This document shows positions 23,646-36,402 of a stretch of DNA of 64,000 nucleotides, piece after piece (position 1 is the stretch's first letter; every line of letters starts with the position of its first letter). The stretch covers positions 3,333,001 through 3,397,000 of the forward strand of contig CATNEN010000030.1 in assembly GCA_950097015.1 (NCBI GenBank). Reading direction: 5' to 3'. A program made the translations under genes and the position numbers. Below the pieces are notes generated by a model. It was not told the origin of the DNA, did not search any database, and worked only from the letters and a program-made list of their open reading frames with translations. Source of the DNA: Macrostomum hystrix (taxonomy: Eukaryota > Platyhelminthes > Macrostomidae).

Positions 23646-24289
23646 ATTTAATTTTTTGTGAGCCGATGACAGCAAAAGAAATTTATTTTTCCGTATAATT
23701 TTCCTTGTAGTCCTGTTAAGTTTTATGGGACGTTCACAATTTGTTCATTTTTGCTCTATTAAATATTGGCATATTTTACTCCGTTGATAATTATAATTCA
23801 GGCAAATCGAGTACTTACACAATTTCTGTTTCTATGAGTTCTCGTATTTTCTATTGCCGAATTTCTATTGTCTAACAGGAACAAATGAGTCAACATTATT
23901 CAATGGAGGTTGGAATTCTGCTATTTTTACACTAATAATTCCTCACAATGCTACAAAATATATTCTTGTTTGCGTCACCTTGAAAAAAGTCGAGACGAAA
24001 ACTGCAGTGTCTGGATGAAATGCTTAAGTGACATTTCTTTTACATCTATTTTCTTCTCTTCCTCTTTTGTCATTGTCTTTTGCATAGTGTTTTCCAAGTT
24101 CTCATTTAATATTTCTATTTTTGAGACAATGACAAATTTAATACAAAACTAGAATCTGTGTACAGATCGGGCTTCATCTGATTTAAACTGACGCTGTCGA
24201 AATAACGAACTTTTAGTTTCTTTTCAACTCATTTTTCTTGAAAGAATTACAGCAATATGAACACTTGTCCTGATAAGGATGGCAACCTC
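23646..24289. other. AT-rich spacer downstream of EAG
   Basis: No gene or repeat recognised. Short open frames here are AT-rich with coding-unlike composition. Confidence 0.6.
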
Positions 24290-25878
24290 TTCATATGATC
24301 ATTGAATGACTGCTCATCTGGTCATTCAAAGAGTACTCATATTGTATTTTTCTTGCTCTCATCTGATCCTACGAAGAGTGCTCATCTACGGTCCTTCTGA
24401 GAGTGCTCATCTACGGTCCTTCTGAGAGTGCTCATCTACGGTCCTTCTGAGAGTGTTCATCTACGGTCCTTTTGAGAGTGTTCATCTATGGTCCTTCTGA
24501 GAGTGTTAATCTATGGTCCTTCTGAGAGTGTTCATCTATGGTCCTTCTGAGAGTGTTCATCTATGATCCTTCTGAGAGTGTTCATCTATGGTCCTTCTGA
24601 GAGTGTTCATCTATGATCCTTCTGAGAGTGTTTATCTACGGTCCTTTTGAGAGTGTTCATCTACGGTCCTTCTGAGAGTGTTAATCTACGGTCCTTCTGA
24701 GAGTGCTCATCTACGGTCCTTTTGAGAGTGTTCATCTATGGTCCTTCTGAGAGTGTTCATCTATGGTCCTTCTGAGAGTGTTCATCTATGATCCTTCTGA
24801 GAGCGTTCATCTATGGTCCTTCTGAGAGTGTTCATCTACGGTCCTTCTGAGAGTGTTCATCTATGGTCCTTCTGAGAGTGTTCATCTATGATCCTTCTGA
24901 GAGTGTTCATCTACGGTCCTTCTGAGAGTGTTCATCTATGATCCTTCTGAGAGCGTTCATCTATGGTCCTTCTGAGAGTGTTCATCTACGGTCCTTCTGA
25001 GAGTGTTCATCTACGGTCCTTCTGAGAGTGTTCATCTATGATCCTTCTGAGAGTGTTCATCTACGGTCCTTCTGAGAGTGTTCATCTATGATCCTTCTGA
25101 GAGTGTTCATCTATGGTCCTTCTGAGAGTGTTCATCTACGGTCCTTCTGAGAGTGTTCATCTATGATCCTTCTGAGAGTGTTCATCTATGGTCCTTCTGA
25201 GAGTGTTCATCTACGGTCCTTCTGAGAGTGTTAATCTACGGTCCTTCTGAGAGTGTTCATCTACGGTCCTTCTGAGAGTGTTCATCTATGATCCTTCTGA
25301 GAGTGTTCATCTATGGTCCTTCTGAGAGTGTTCATCTACGGTCCTTCTGAGAGTGTTCATCTACGGTCCTTCTGAGAGTGTTCATCTATGATCCTTCTGA
25401 GAGTGTTCATCTATGGTCCTTCTGAGAGTGTTCATCTACGGTCCTTCTGAGAGTGTTCATCTACGGTCCTTCTGAGAGTGTTCATCTACGGTCCTTCTGA
25501 GAGTGTTCATCTATGGTCCTTCTGAGAGTGTTCATCTATGATCCTTCTGAGAGTGTTCATCTATGGTCCTTCTGAGAGTGTTCATCTACGGTCCTTCTGA
25601 GAGTGTTAATCTACGGTCCTTCTGAGAGTGTTCATCTACGGTCCTTCTGAGAGTGTTCATCTATGATCCTTCTGAGAGTGTTCATCTATGGTCCTTCTGA
25701 GAGTGTTTATCTACGGTCCTTCTGAGAGTGTTCATCTACGGTCCTTCTGAGAGTGTTCATCTACGGTCCTTCTGAGAGTGTTCATCTATGGTCCTTCTGA
25801 GAGTGTTCATCTATGGTCCTTCTGAGAGTGTTCATCTATGGTCCTTCTGAGAGTGTTCATCTATGGTCCTTCAGGGTG
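24290..25878. repeat. 25-bp minisatellite, about 60 copies (intergenic)
   Basis: Unit contains GAGAGTGTTCATCTACGGTC, with ACGG/ATGG/ATGA variants in mixed order. The left edge (24290-24375) is degenerate. Related copies lie in EAG intron 9. Confidence 0.96.
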
Positions 25879-26755
25879 TGCTCATCTGGGGTGCTCATCT
25901 GCATGACAAATGGAGCATCAGGTAACAAATTTTGCAAATCCAAACGCTTTGGTATTCAGGCGTAGCTGATCTCGATAGCGCGATAAAAAACAGTTTTCCC
26001 ATCTCAAATAGATTTGAGTTCATAGGTTGAAAATTAATAATTGATGCAATACGAAAGCCCCAAAAGACACTTAGCCTACTCAGCATACTTAGCCTAATTA
26101 GCTTAGTTGAGAAAAAAACAGTTCTTCATTCATCTAATTGCACAATTAGAGCAATTTTTTACTGTAAAATAACTCAACAAAGTTTTCACTGCAATGTTTA
26201 AAAAAAACTCTCAAATTGCTCGAATTATTCAACAAAGAAATTTTCTTCCCCTGTTTTCTGATCCCCAATTCTCTCAATTCAGCATCAGGCCTAGGTGACT
26301 GACACTGCTTCATCAAATTAACAAGCACTTTAGTCCGCCCACCAAGGGAATGACCATTTGAACATTCCATTTATTATTCATTACCGCTTGATAGGGCGAA
26401 TTTTTGCTAGAAATGGCCTATTTTTTTTCGCCACGGCCGAGGGCCGACTGAGAAAAAAAAAACATATTTTCCCCTTCCATGCGATCAAAGACGCCGGGAA
26501 CTGTGAGTATTTCTACCAACGGTTCTCCCCTACTCTCTTCTTCAAGGGCACGCAAATTTACCAACTCCCAGTGGGGCGCGAAGCGATTTTTATCAAAAAA
26601 ATTGTGAAAGACAAGTGCGCCTCATTCGGTCAGCAATCGCAGCCTTAATAGGAGAACATCTTTTATGTCCTCCTTCTTTTGGTCGACTCGGAGCACTTCG
26701 ATCGGGTTTGAGCACTGAGACTGCACGGCTTGGACCGAATATTGCATTTAGATGC
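25879..26755. other. intergenic spacer, unexplained GC-richer patch
   Basis: Mostly AT-rich, but 26420-26720 is GC-richer, with a 96-codon open frame that resembles nothing I know. No splice-linked exons found. Confidence 0.5.
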
Positions 26756-27580
26756 CTTCTTCAGTGACTCTACCCTCCCTGATCCTTCAGTGACTCTATC
26801 CTCCCTGATCCTTCAGTGACTCTACACTCCCTGATCCTTCAGTGACTCTACCCTCCCTGATCCTTCAGTGACTCTACCCTCTCTGATCCTTCAGTGACTC
26901 TACCCTCCCTGATCCTTCAGTGACTCTACCCTCCCTGATCCTTCAGTGACTCTACCCTCCCTGATCCTTCAGTGACTCTACCCTCTCTGATCCTTCAGTG
27001 ACTCTACCCTCCCTGATCCATCAGTGACTCTACCCTCCCTGATCCTTCAGTGACTCTACCCTCCCTGATCCATCAGTGACTCTACCCTCCCTGATCCTTC
27101 AGTGACTCTACCCTCCCTTATCCTTCAGTGACTCTAGCCTCCCTGATCCTTCAGTGACTCTAGCCTCCCTGATCCTTCAGTGACTCTAGCCTCCCTGATC
27201 CTTCAGTGACTCTACCGTCCCTGATCCTTCAGTGACTCTACCCTCCCTGATCCTTCAGTGACTCTACCGTCCCTGATCCTTCAGTGACTCTACCCTCCCT
27301 GATCCTTCAGTGACTCTACCCTCCCTGATCCTTCAGTGACTCTACCCTCCCTGATCCTTCAGTGACTCTACCCTCCCTGATCCTTCAGTGACTCTACCCT
27401 CTCTGATCCTTCAGTGACTCTAGCCTCCCTGATCCTTCAGTGACTCTACCCTCCCTGATCCATCAGTGACTCTACCCTCCCTGATCCATCAGTGACTCTA
27501 CCCTCCCTGATCCTTCAGTGACTCTATCCTCCCTGATCCTTCAGTGACTCTACCCTCCCTGATCCTTCAGTCACTCTGTG
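26756..27580. repeat. 26-bp minisatellite, about 32 copies (upstream of vitellogenin)
   Basis: Unit contains CCTTCAGTGACTCTACCCTC followed by CCTGAT. It ends 0.7 kb before the vitellogenin TATA box. Confidence 0.96.
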
Positions 27581-28279
27581 CTTTTTACCAGTTACCAGAG
27601 TTCTTTTTTTCTAAAAAAAATTTTTTTTGTTTATAATTGTCTTGACGATTTAAGATACAGTCTGACCTGTGTCAGCAATTTTTTGTGCCTGTTCTGCTTA
27701 TCAGAAAATTTGCCACCTAAATGTAACTTTCGAATTAATTTTCTTTAGTGCTGTAAATAGTGATGCACTATGAAGTGCATGATTTCTTGTTTGATTCTTA
27801 TATCCCAAATCACTTTCAGTGGATGAAGGTCATAAAACACTAAAAGAAAGTATAATATAGTTGTGCTGTTGCATCACGTGATTAAACGCATTCGAGCTGT
27901 TTTGAGTGCAAACGCACTATTGAAACAACTGCAGCAAAAAACTGCTACAAAATCAGCATGCTAACTGATTAGCTAAAATACTGGATCAGCAGTTCAACAA
28001 AGCAAAATCATTCTTGAACTCGCTATCTTTTCGGCATATGTAGAAAGCTATAGTCTAAGAGTGCAGATGCACTGTTGACTGATAACAGTCACAGCCAATG
28101 CATTTTTGTGCTGATGCAGCAAAACCGGCCGGCTAACCCGTGTGTTTTGAGTGACTGTGTGTCTGTCTATTTGGCTAGGTTCATTATGCTGATCAGTTAT
28201 TTGCTGACGAGTCGGGCCTGGCCTGGCTGGGCGCAGACTTCAACCCTCAACCTACGACCTTGTGCCAGCCGACGCTGCC

Positions 28280-28287
28280 TATAAATA
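28280..28287 (+). promoter_or_regulatory. TATA box of the vitellogenin gene
   Basis: TATAAATA, 138 bp before the vitellogenin ATG, predicting a start near 28310 and a short 5' UTR. A palindromic CACGTG lies about 400 bp further upstream (near 27875). Confidence 0.75.
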
Positions 28288-28424
28288 CCAGCCTAACTCA
28301 GCGCCCTAGAAGAAGACTCAAGCAACGATCTCAATTGAGCAGAGCGACGTTCCGACTGAAACAAAGAAGATAATTTTCTACAGCAGCTGGTATAGAACAA
28401 TCAGCACTAAAGCACAGCTCAGCC

Positions 28425-31400
28425 ATGAAGCTGCTGTTTCTTGTAGCCTGCGTTGGCTTGGCCGGTAAGCAGCGAGTCTGGAAATATTTTTATATTTCTA
28501 CTTAAAGTAGAGCAGTTAGTGAATTGTTATCTAAATATTATCGCAATCATTTTTGCAGCTTCGGCCAGCCTGCCGCCGGCCAGTCAGCTGCGCGCCAGCA
28601 CGCCGCGCCAGGTGGAATACCAGTACGATGCCCAGATTGGTAGCGGCATCGAGGAGGTCAGCGGCCAGTTCAGCACCGTCCGGATGCGCTTCCGCGTCCA
28701 GATGCGAACCAGCGGCGAGTTGGAGTCCGGCGCCGAGAAATGGACAATCGAATTCACGGAGGTCAGCCTGCGTCAGAGGAACAACGCCACCGAGCAGCTG
28801 CCAAAGGTGCTGCTGCCGATGGCCGAGTTCCGCAACCTGGAGGACCCAGAGCTCTGGAGCCAGGTGGAGCGAGCGCTCAAGAAGCCGTTCGCTGTCCTGA
28901 TGCGACCGCGCGAGCTCAAGGTGGCCAAGGTGCTGTTCAACGATGCCGATCCGTTCTGGAGCGTCAACATCAAGAAGGGCTTCCTGGGCCTGCTGCAGGT
29001 CGACTTCATTCCGAAGGACGCGTCCAGCGCCGACCTTGAGAACGGACAGTGGACCAAGGAGCAGGACGAGGTGAGTCCCGGTGTCGCAAGTTAAAATTCC
29101 TTGATACCTGCACCATGATATCCACGAATTTTACCAAGATAAATGTTATTCACGCCGTTCGATTTCAGCTGAACACCGCTGCTCTCTGCAAGACCTTCTA
29201 CACAGTCGACAAGGTGGAATACCACGAGTCTGACTCGCAAATCTACCGCGTCGCCAAAGCCATCGACTTCAACAACTGCCGCAATCCGATTGACGGCCAG
29301 CGCGGCCTCGCCGCCATGTGGAACGGCCTTCGTCATCACGACAGCCTGCCTGGCCAGGAAAGCCAAGACCTCGTCAGCGTCAGCAACACGGCCCAGTACC
29401 TGGTGGACATGGGAGGCGACCGACTCACTCCGCTGGTTACAAAGGCCTGGGCCCGCACCGTGCACATCATGTCCCCGAACAGCGACTCCACTCACGGCAG
29501 CGAGAAGGTCTTTTCTGTGTAAGCTGTTGGCTAAGGCCCTAAGTTCGAGTCCTGAAACCAGTAAAAAATCAACGCTCTGTGTAACTATTGCTTATGGCTT
29601 GTGGACTTGAGAGTCAATTACCTATAAAAATACCTTCTTGCACTTTCCAGGCAGAAGCTGAAGCTGCTGAGCAGCGGTCCCATCTCCAGTTCGGAGGCCC
29701 AAACCGAGGAAGCCCTGACCGAGGAGCCGGAAGGCCTGCGCCTGACCTACCCACAGGAGGCTAAGAATGTTGATCGGGAGGCCTTGCTAGCTGAGGTCGC
29801 GCGTCAGTTCCGCGGCCTCTGGAAGGCCGGCAGCAGCAGCCGCAGCGAGATCGACGCTCGCGCCTACGAGCAGATCATCCGAGTCCTGCGCCTCCACCTG
29901 AAACGCGTCGAAGATCTAGAATCCGTGGCCCAGCGCGTTCGCGAACAGCCGGAGAAGCGCCGCGCCCTGCGCGCCTTCGTCATGGACATTTGCCCCCAGG
30001 TGGCCACGCACGGTTCCGTCCAGTTTTTGATGCGCATTGTGAAGGCCCTAGCCAGGACCGGCAGCGAAGGCTCCGCCGCTGGAATCGCTGAAGAGGCCGG
30101 CCTCACCGTATACCACATCCCGGCCATCTTCGCCAAGCTCAGCATGACCAGCCGTGTGCAGCTGCGCACCCTGCGCGATGTGCTCGACACTGTCAAATCC
30201 GAGGAGTTCCGCGCCAAGCTCATGACCGAGGAGCGCATGCCGATCTTCTCCGCCGCCTGGCTGAGCCTCGGCGCCATGGTGAATGTCTACTACGGTCGAC
30301 AGGGTGGCGTGGAGCCCTACCTGCAGCCGCTGTCCGACACCGCCGCCGCCGCTCCTTGGTGGGAGGCTCGCCGCGCTCACGCCGTCAGCTCAGAAGAGTT
30401 CCGTCGCGAGTTTCTAGAACAGGTAGCCAAGGGTCTGTGGCGCACCGACGCCGGTCGCAGCCTGGCCATGAAGGTGGCCAAGAACTGCGGCCTGTTCGAG
30501 CTGTATGATCAGCTGGGCCCCATCATCCGCAGCCGCGACGCCCGCAAAACTGCCGAGCGCGTGCAGGCCGTCTACGCCACTCAAAACATTCTCCGGCGAA
30601 ATAGCTTGTCGCGCATCACCAGTGAGGACGCCAGGAGCATCGCCGAAGAGGAAAAGTACATCCTCGACGACAGCGAGCACAAGCGCCACTTCGAGCGGAT
30701 CAACAGCCGCATTCAGGCCGACTTGATCGCCTGTTTCCGCAATCCTCGCGAAGATCCCGAGCTGAGGATCGCCTGCTACCGGGTCCTGATGCAGTGCCCG
30801 ATTGTCAAGCAGAGCGTTCTGAACATGCTGATCCAGGCCATCCTTAGCGAGCCAACTCAGCAGGTGTACTCCTACTGCGTCAGCCACCTCGGCCAGATTG
30901 CCAGCAGCCCGCTGCCGCGCTACCACCGCGTCCGCCAGACTGTCCGCTCCGCTTTGTCGATGCTGCAGCGCCGAGAGCCGATGGAGCAGGTCCACAGCCG
31001 GGTCTTCCACGGCCAGCTGTGGGACGAGCTGCACAAGCTGGGCCTCACTATTGAGACAGACATGATCGTCTCGGACAAGTCCTTCGTGCCGCGCTGGAGC
31101 CACATCAAGATCGACCACCAGGCCATGGGCAAGAATGTGCCAGCTATGGAGATCTCTGTGCGCACCCAGGGCCTGCAGAGCCTGCTCGAGAAGGTCTTTG
31201 GCCCACGCGGCCTCATCTACCAGTCCGGCAGCTTTGCTAAGCTGCTCAAGCGCGCCGGTCGGAGCCTTGACGCCACCGTGGACACCGAGCTGCTCGACAT
31301 CGTGCCAAGGATGCTGGCTGAGGTGCCCAGCATGGATCTCACTGTCGCCCTCATGGGATACGACGTCATCTATGTGAAGAACAGCCGCGAGATGACTAGC

Positions 31401-34400
31401 TCCTCTGAGCAGCTGAAGGCCAAGACAGTCAAGATGATGCTGAGCAGCCTCGGCAACATTCTGAAGCCGTTCGGTGGTCTGTTCTCCATCAGCGCCAACT
31501 ACGAGCTGCCAACCCCCGCCGGCGCCATTCTGGATCTCAACTGCTTTATGACGCTCGACTTCTGGCCGAAGGTGACCATTCAGTCCCAGGTGACGGATAA
31601 CAAGGCCAGGTACCACGTCAAGGCCTCTCTGCCTCTGGTTGTCAAGGGCTTCAAGAGATTCGGCAGCAACATGCACGTCCTGAACCACTACCACCAGTGG
31701 CTGACAACTCTGACGGTTCTCAAGCAGTCTAGCCAGGAGTTTGTCATTGAGATGGACTTCTCCAGCCCGAAGCAGCACACTTTCAGCCTCCTGCTTTCCG
31801 CTCCGGGCTCGAAGTCGCCGATTGTGCAGTTCAAAAACGCCGTCTATTCGACCTTCACCGAGACCAGCATCCAGTCTGGCAGGGTCAGGATCACCAGCAA
31901 GAACGTCACTCTGGTGCACAGGCAGATTCAGCAGCAGAAGTTGGCCGACTTCAGCCCGCTCCTGAGCAACCTGCTGGCTCCCTTCGGCTACAAACTGCAG
32001 GTGCAGGGCAAGCACCGCTCCATCGCTGACGTCTACGAGGCTCCGTGCAGCCTGCTGTCCGGCCCTGCCGAGTACACCGTGTACCTGAAGCCTACGGCTG
32101 AAGAAGAGACCGAACGCTCCGTGTTTATCAGCAGCAAACTGGAAGTCGTCTACCCGGAGGAGGAAGACTCCGCCGCCACCATCAAGCCGCCGCAGATGCG
32201 CCTGCAGATCAACAACGTGCGCGTCCAGAGTGACAGCAGCGAGACCATAAAGCAGCGTCTGCTGAGTGCCAGCTTCGAGCCGCGCGAATGGACCGCCTCT
32301 CGACGGACTTTCCGCTGCAGCATTCGCTACCACCTCGGCCTGCCTTCAAGCTACCGCGCCAGCGGCTACCAGCTGACCATCGACGGCAAGGTTGACATGC
32401 CCGAGGACCTGCCCATGACGCCCAGGAGTCTGCCGCTGAGCTCAGCCGAGTGGTTCAACGACAGACGTCTTCGCATTGAGCTGAGCATCAACGACGAGGA
32501 GTCCCAGGTTGCCACCATTGAGGTGAGCATGTCTGCCAACCCCGAGCTGAAGAAGCTGCTAGTTGACTCCGTACTCACTGAAGACCAGATGAAGAAGATG
32601 TTCCCGCGCATGGCTGCCTGCCTGAACGAGTCCTGGAAGAGCGTCCGGGAGGAGCCGCTGAACGCCAATCCGCTTTTCACGCCAAGCTGCATCCGTCAGT
32701 TCAAGAAGTTCAACAAGCTGAGCCAGATCGAAGTCGAGATCGCCAACTCTGCGCGCTGGTTCATGAATCCGGAAAACAGCCCGCTGCTTAGCGCCATCAT
32801 CCAGAAGACCAAGGACTACCTGCAGCCCTACCTGGCCATCAGTGAGACCAGCAGGACCAGCGAGAACAAGATCAAGATCGTCTCCCGTCCGTCCCCTGTC
32901 GACGTTCGCGTTCTACACCTGAACGTCACCTGCCCGCACGAAAGGAACGTCTGGCGCTCTATCCAGCTGCCGGCCGTCCCGTTCACCTGGGCCGGCGTTG
33001 TGCCCATCGCCACATCAGCTTTGGACTACGCCAAGGGCGGCAGGACCAAGTGCAGCCTGTTGCACTCGCACGTCAAAACTTTCGACGATGTCGCCTACAG
33101 CATTCCGAAGAGCCTGTTCAACCGCATTGCTGACAACCAGTGCCCAATCCTGCTAGCCAAGGACTGCTCCAATGCCAAGGAGTTCCAGGTGCTGGCTCAA
33201 ATCAAGAATGGCAAGAAGTACATCACTCTGCACCTCAACACCGAGGTCAGCCGTCCGTTTGTTGTCGAGCTGAGCAAGCCAATCAACAGCGACCAGGCCA
33301 AGTCTACCGTGAAAGTCAACGGCGCTGAGGTGGAGCACAGCGAGGAGCCACGTGAGGAGGTCGAGATCTATAAGCGCACAGTCAGCACCGAGAAAGGCCC
33401 AGTGACAGTTTCAATCCGCAAGTATCACTACGCCGGCACCATCATGTACCTCGTCAGCAGCCAGCAGCACCAGGTCAGCCTGCTGGCCGGTGGTAACAAG
33501 CTGCGCACCGTTGAGATTCGCGTCTCGCCATTCTACCGCAACCGCGTCTGCGGCCTCTGTGGCGACTACAATGGAGAGAAGTTCCGCGAGTTCAAGGGAC
33601 CCAACTACCACCGGGTGGCCGCCTCCGATAAGAAGATGGTGGAGCAGTACATCCTGCCAGTCTCGGACAGTTGCCGCATGGACCAGCCCGACAGATCCGA
33701 GACTGACAGCGGCGAGTGGAGCCAGCCGAGCCAGCGCTCCTACTGGTCCTCCGACATGCCCAGGAGGCGCCCCAGCTGCCAGATCGTTGCCGGCAAGAAA
33801 GTGAAGACATTCAAGCACGCCGAGTTCGAGCTGATGTCCCCGGCGCTGAAGCAGGTTATTCAAGACACCGTGTGCGCGGTCAAGCTGGCGGTGGCCAAGA
33901 TCGGCGACAGGCGGGTGCGCGTTTACATGCAATCCAGCAGCAGCGAGGTCCTGATCAAGATCGGCAGCGACTACGAGCAGCGCCTGTCGCTCGCATCGCC
34001 GGCTTCCTCTGAACAGACGGACTCCGGCCTGCCCGCCGGAATGACCGCCAGACTGGAGAAGCGCGGCTCCCAGGCCGAGCTGAAGTTGGAGAAGGCCGGC
34101 AGCCAGATGCTGGTCAAGATCTCTAGCAACCAGAAGGTAGTCATCAAGGCCAGCGACTTGGACGAGAGTGAGGACGCCATCTGTGAGCTGACTCACCTAT
34201 CTCAGATGTCCCAGTCTGACAGCAGCAGCGACAGCCTCTTCGAGAGCCTGAAGAAGTTCACAAACGTCGAGGAGAACTCAGTCTGCCGTGAGCAGCTGAA
34301 GCGCCGCCTGTACCAGTGCCGCGTATCGACCGACCGAGTCCAGCCGTTCCACATGCCCGGTCAGTCCGACTGGTGGCAGCCCCGCTTCCTGGACGAAGAG

Positions 34401-34988
34401 CTGCTCAACCGTCTGATCGAGTTGCAGGTCCCGCTAATCCTCAGCGCCGACCAGATCGCCCAGGACGCCGCCGTCTACAGCGTCCAGCTGATGCACGAGC
34501 GTCCCGCTGGTGCCGCCTCCAGCATGCGGCTGATCCGACACGTCCTACTAAAGAAGGACCGCCTCACCCTGGCCAAGATCAGCCTCGACGCCAACCGAGT
34601 AAGCGTCACCTACCTTCGCGATGGCGCCGAGCACCGTCTGGATAGTCCGGCCGAGGTCAACGTTGACAACAACTTCCGCCTGTCTGTCAGCAGCCAGCGA
34701 GTCAGCCTGACGCATCTGAGCCGCCTGTACCAGCTGGAGGTCAAGCCGTTGACCACCATGCCGGAGGTGACCATCGTGCGGCCGTACGCTCACCAGAGCC
34801 AAGCCCGCAGCGGCCTGTGCCAAGCCAACCAGCTTCCTGAGGTGCGCGAGCACCACGACAACCCGCGCGCCGTCCTAGCCGGCGTCATCCGCGCCGGCCT
34901 GCGCTCTGGCCCGTCGGCGATGCTGAGCGAAGCCGAGATCGGCCGGGTCAGCCGCCTGCTCAGCAACATGGAGCGTCAGGACAACTAA
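28425..34988 (+). CDS. vtg: vitellogenin (large lipid transfer protein), complete, 4 exons
   Basis: Secreted yolk precursor that carries lipid to oocytes. Exons 28425-28464, 28559-29070, 29169-29518 and 29651-34988 join in phase to 2079 residues. The N-terminus MKLLFLVACVGLAA is a signal peptide. The lipid-transfer N-domain starts near aa 30 (VEYQYDAQIGSGI) and continues through the helical region into the lipid-cavity sheets. A von Willebrand D domain spans about aa 1430-1650, opening with CSLLHSHVKTFDDVAYS and containing CGLCGDYNGE. No polyserine phosvitin is present. About 430 residues follow the D domain, including a second stretch that looks like a decayed D domain. The three introns are only 94-132 nt and repeat-free, in contrast to the EAG gene upstream. 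The donor of exon 3 was placed at GTAAGC (29519) because its phase matches exon 4; a weaker GT at 29508 is the alternative. Apolipophorin or MTP are less likely because of the D domain and length. Confidence 0.92.
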
Positions 34989-35419
34989 TTGACCTGAAAT
35001 CCCCGACATTGCAGAAATCTTCCCGACCGGATTGCTTGGAAACCGTCTTAACTGCCTGTAGAGTATTTATTATCTATCACGAATGTCACCTGCGCTGTTA
35101 GATGGGTCCAATGAAAACATTTTCTATTCCGACTTTCATGATTGTGTTTTTAAGCGAAAACTTTTTTGTCATGGACTTTTGCGTAATATAGCAATAGCAA
35201 CACTATACAAGCGTTAAAGGAGATGCATTAATAATTTTATCAAGCCTGGCTTTGGATTCTGTCTCTAAAACGAGTTACTTCAGTCCGGAACAAGACCTGA
35301 ATTGTGTGACCCAAGTTTAAAAAATTCAACTAGTTTAAATTACTTCTTTCAGATTTTTTAACGTAATACTCGCAATTGACAGAGTAACACAATATATACT
35401 TTTCTTTCAATTTTATATC

Positions 35420-35425
35420 AATAAA
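35420..35425 (+). promoter_or_regulatory. possible polyadenylation signal, vitellogenin
   Basis: AATAAA 432 nt after the stop codon, in AT-rich sequence. It is the first canonical hexamer I found; a variant signal nearer the stop could be used instead. Confidence 0.4.
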
Positions 35426-35814
35426 AAACTGGCTTGCATCGAACAGATTAACACAATTATTCTTTAGTAAATTAGGACATTTTCGATCTACTAAATTGCA
35501 AAAAATTATCTGTGAAGTAAAAGAGTAAAAGAGTTTGCTTTCCTTTTTATTTTTTATTGTCCTTCAAACATTTCCTTTACTTTTTCTCGTTGAAGTTTAA
35601 AATTGAAAAAAAAACATGTTCAAAACTACACAAAAAATATTTCACGTAGAAGTCAGTAGAGGCACAACCAAGCAGCAAAAAAAGTGAACTTTTTGAGCAC
35701 ATGAAACCATCGCAGAAAGTGAATAATTTAAAGCTGCTGAATATCAAAAGGAATTAAAAATGTGCGCCAAAAGCTGGAAGCATCAGTGAGACATATCGGG
35801 TACTCTAATGAGTA

Positions 35815-35952
35815 AATTATATTTATTATTATATTATATAATTATAATTATATTATAATTATTATAATTATATTATTATATTATAATTATATTATAATTA
35901 TTATATTATAATTATTATAATTATATTATTAATTATATTATATTTATTGTAT
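35815..35952. repeat. AT-only low-complexity tract
   Basis: ATTATAATTATATT-type alternation with strong self-complementarity, between the convergent vitellogenin and coiled-coil genes. Confidence 0.9.
35943..35948 (-). promoter_or_regulatory. possible polyadenylation signal, coiled-coil gene
   Basis: TTTATT on the plus strand reads AATAAA on the minus strand, 455 nt past the stop at 36403, next to a TA-rich tract. Confidence 0.3.
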
Positions 35953-36402
35953 AAGTGAGGATCGAGTCTACATTTATCCAATTATTTTTATCATTAAAGA
36001 AATGTTTCTAGCCATATCCGTTATTTTTCAAGAAAAGCTGTAAAACAAATTGTTTAACTTAAAAAGAAAATTAATGAAAATGCAAACAGGGAACATACGA
36101 TTCTTCTCGTGGAAAATGTTGTTTACAAGCTGTTAAGCGACGGCTAGAGGGCGTTGACAAAACCTGTTTTATAACAGTAAAGTACGAATCGAGGCTACAA
36201 ACAACGAGTATTAAGTTAATTATTAAGGCCTGCTGCATGAGTATAGGTATCTTGCCTATTTGCTAGTCGAAGACATGCGTACTCAGATACGAGTGTACTC
36301 TAACTACTAGCTGTACATAAGTGATTTCCCTAGATACAAAAAACAACCATAAAATCTCAGGTCAGGAAGGGTTTCCGATTTGATTCACAGCAGCTCAACT
36401 GC

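Larger units (their letters stand above)
34989..36402. other. 3' flanks of convergent vitellogenin and coiled-coil genes
   Basis: AT-rich spacer with candidate polyadenylation hexamers and an AT tract; no gene seen. Confidence 0.6.

Noticed and set aside
22783-23661. Frames of 228-279 codons on both strands
   Set aside because: 33-bp array in the EAG 3' UTR; the unit is divisible by three and stop-free.
26358-26648. 96-codon ORF
   Set aside because: Poly-A/T-rich start, no recognisable motif, no neighbouring exons.
30414-32333. 639-codon minus-strand frame
   Set aside because: Shadow of the GC-rich, codon-biased vitellogenin exon on the plus strand.
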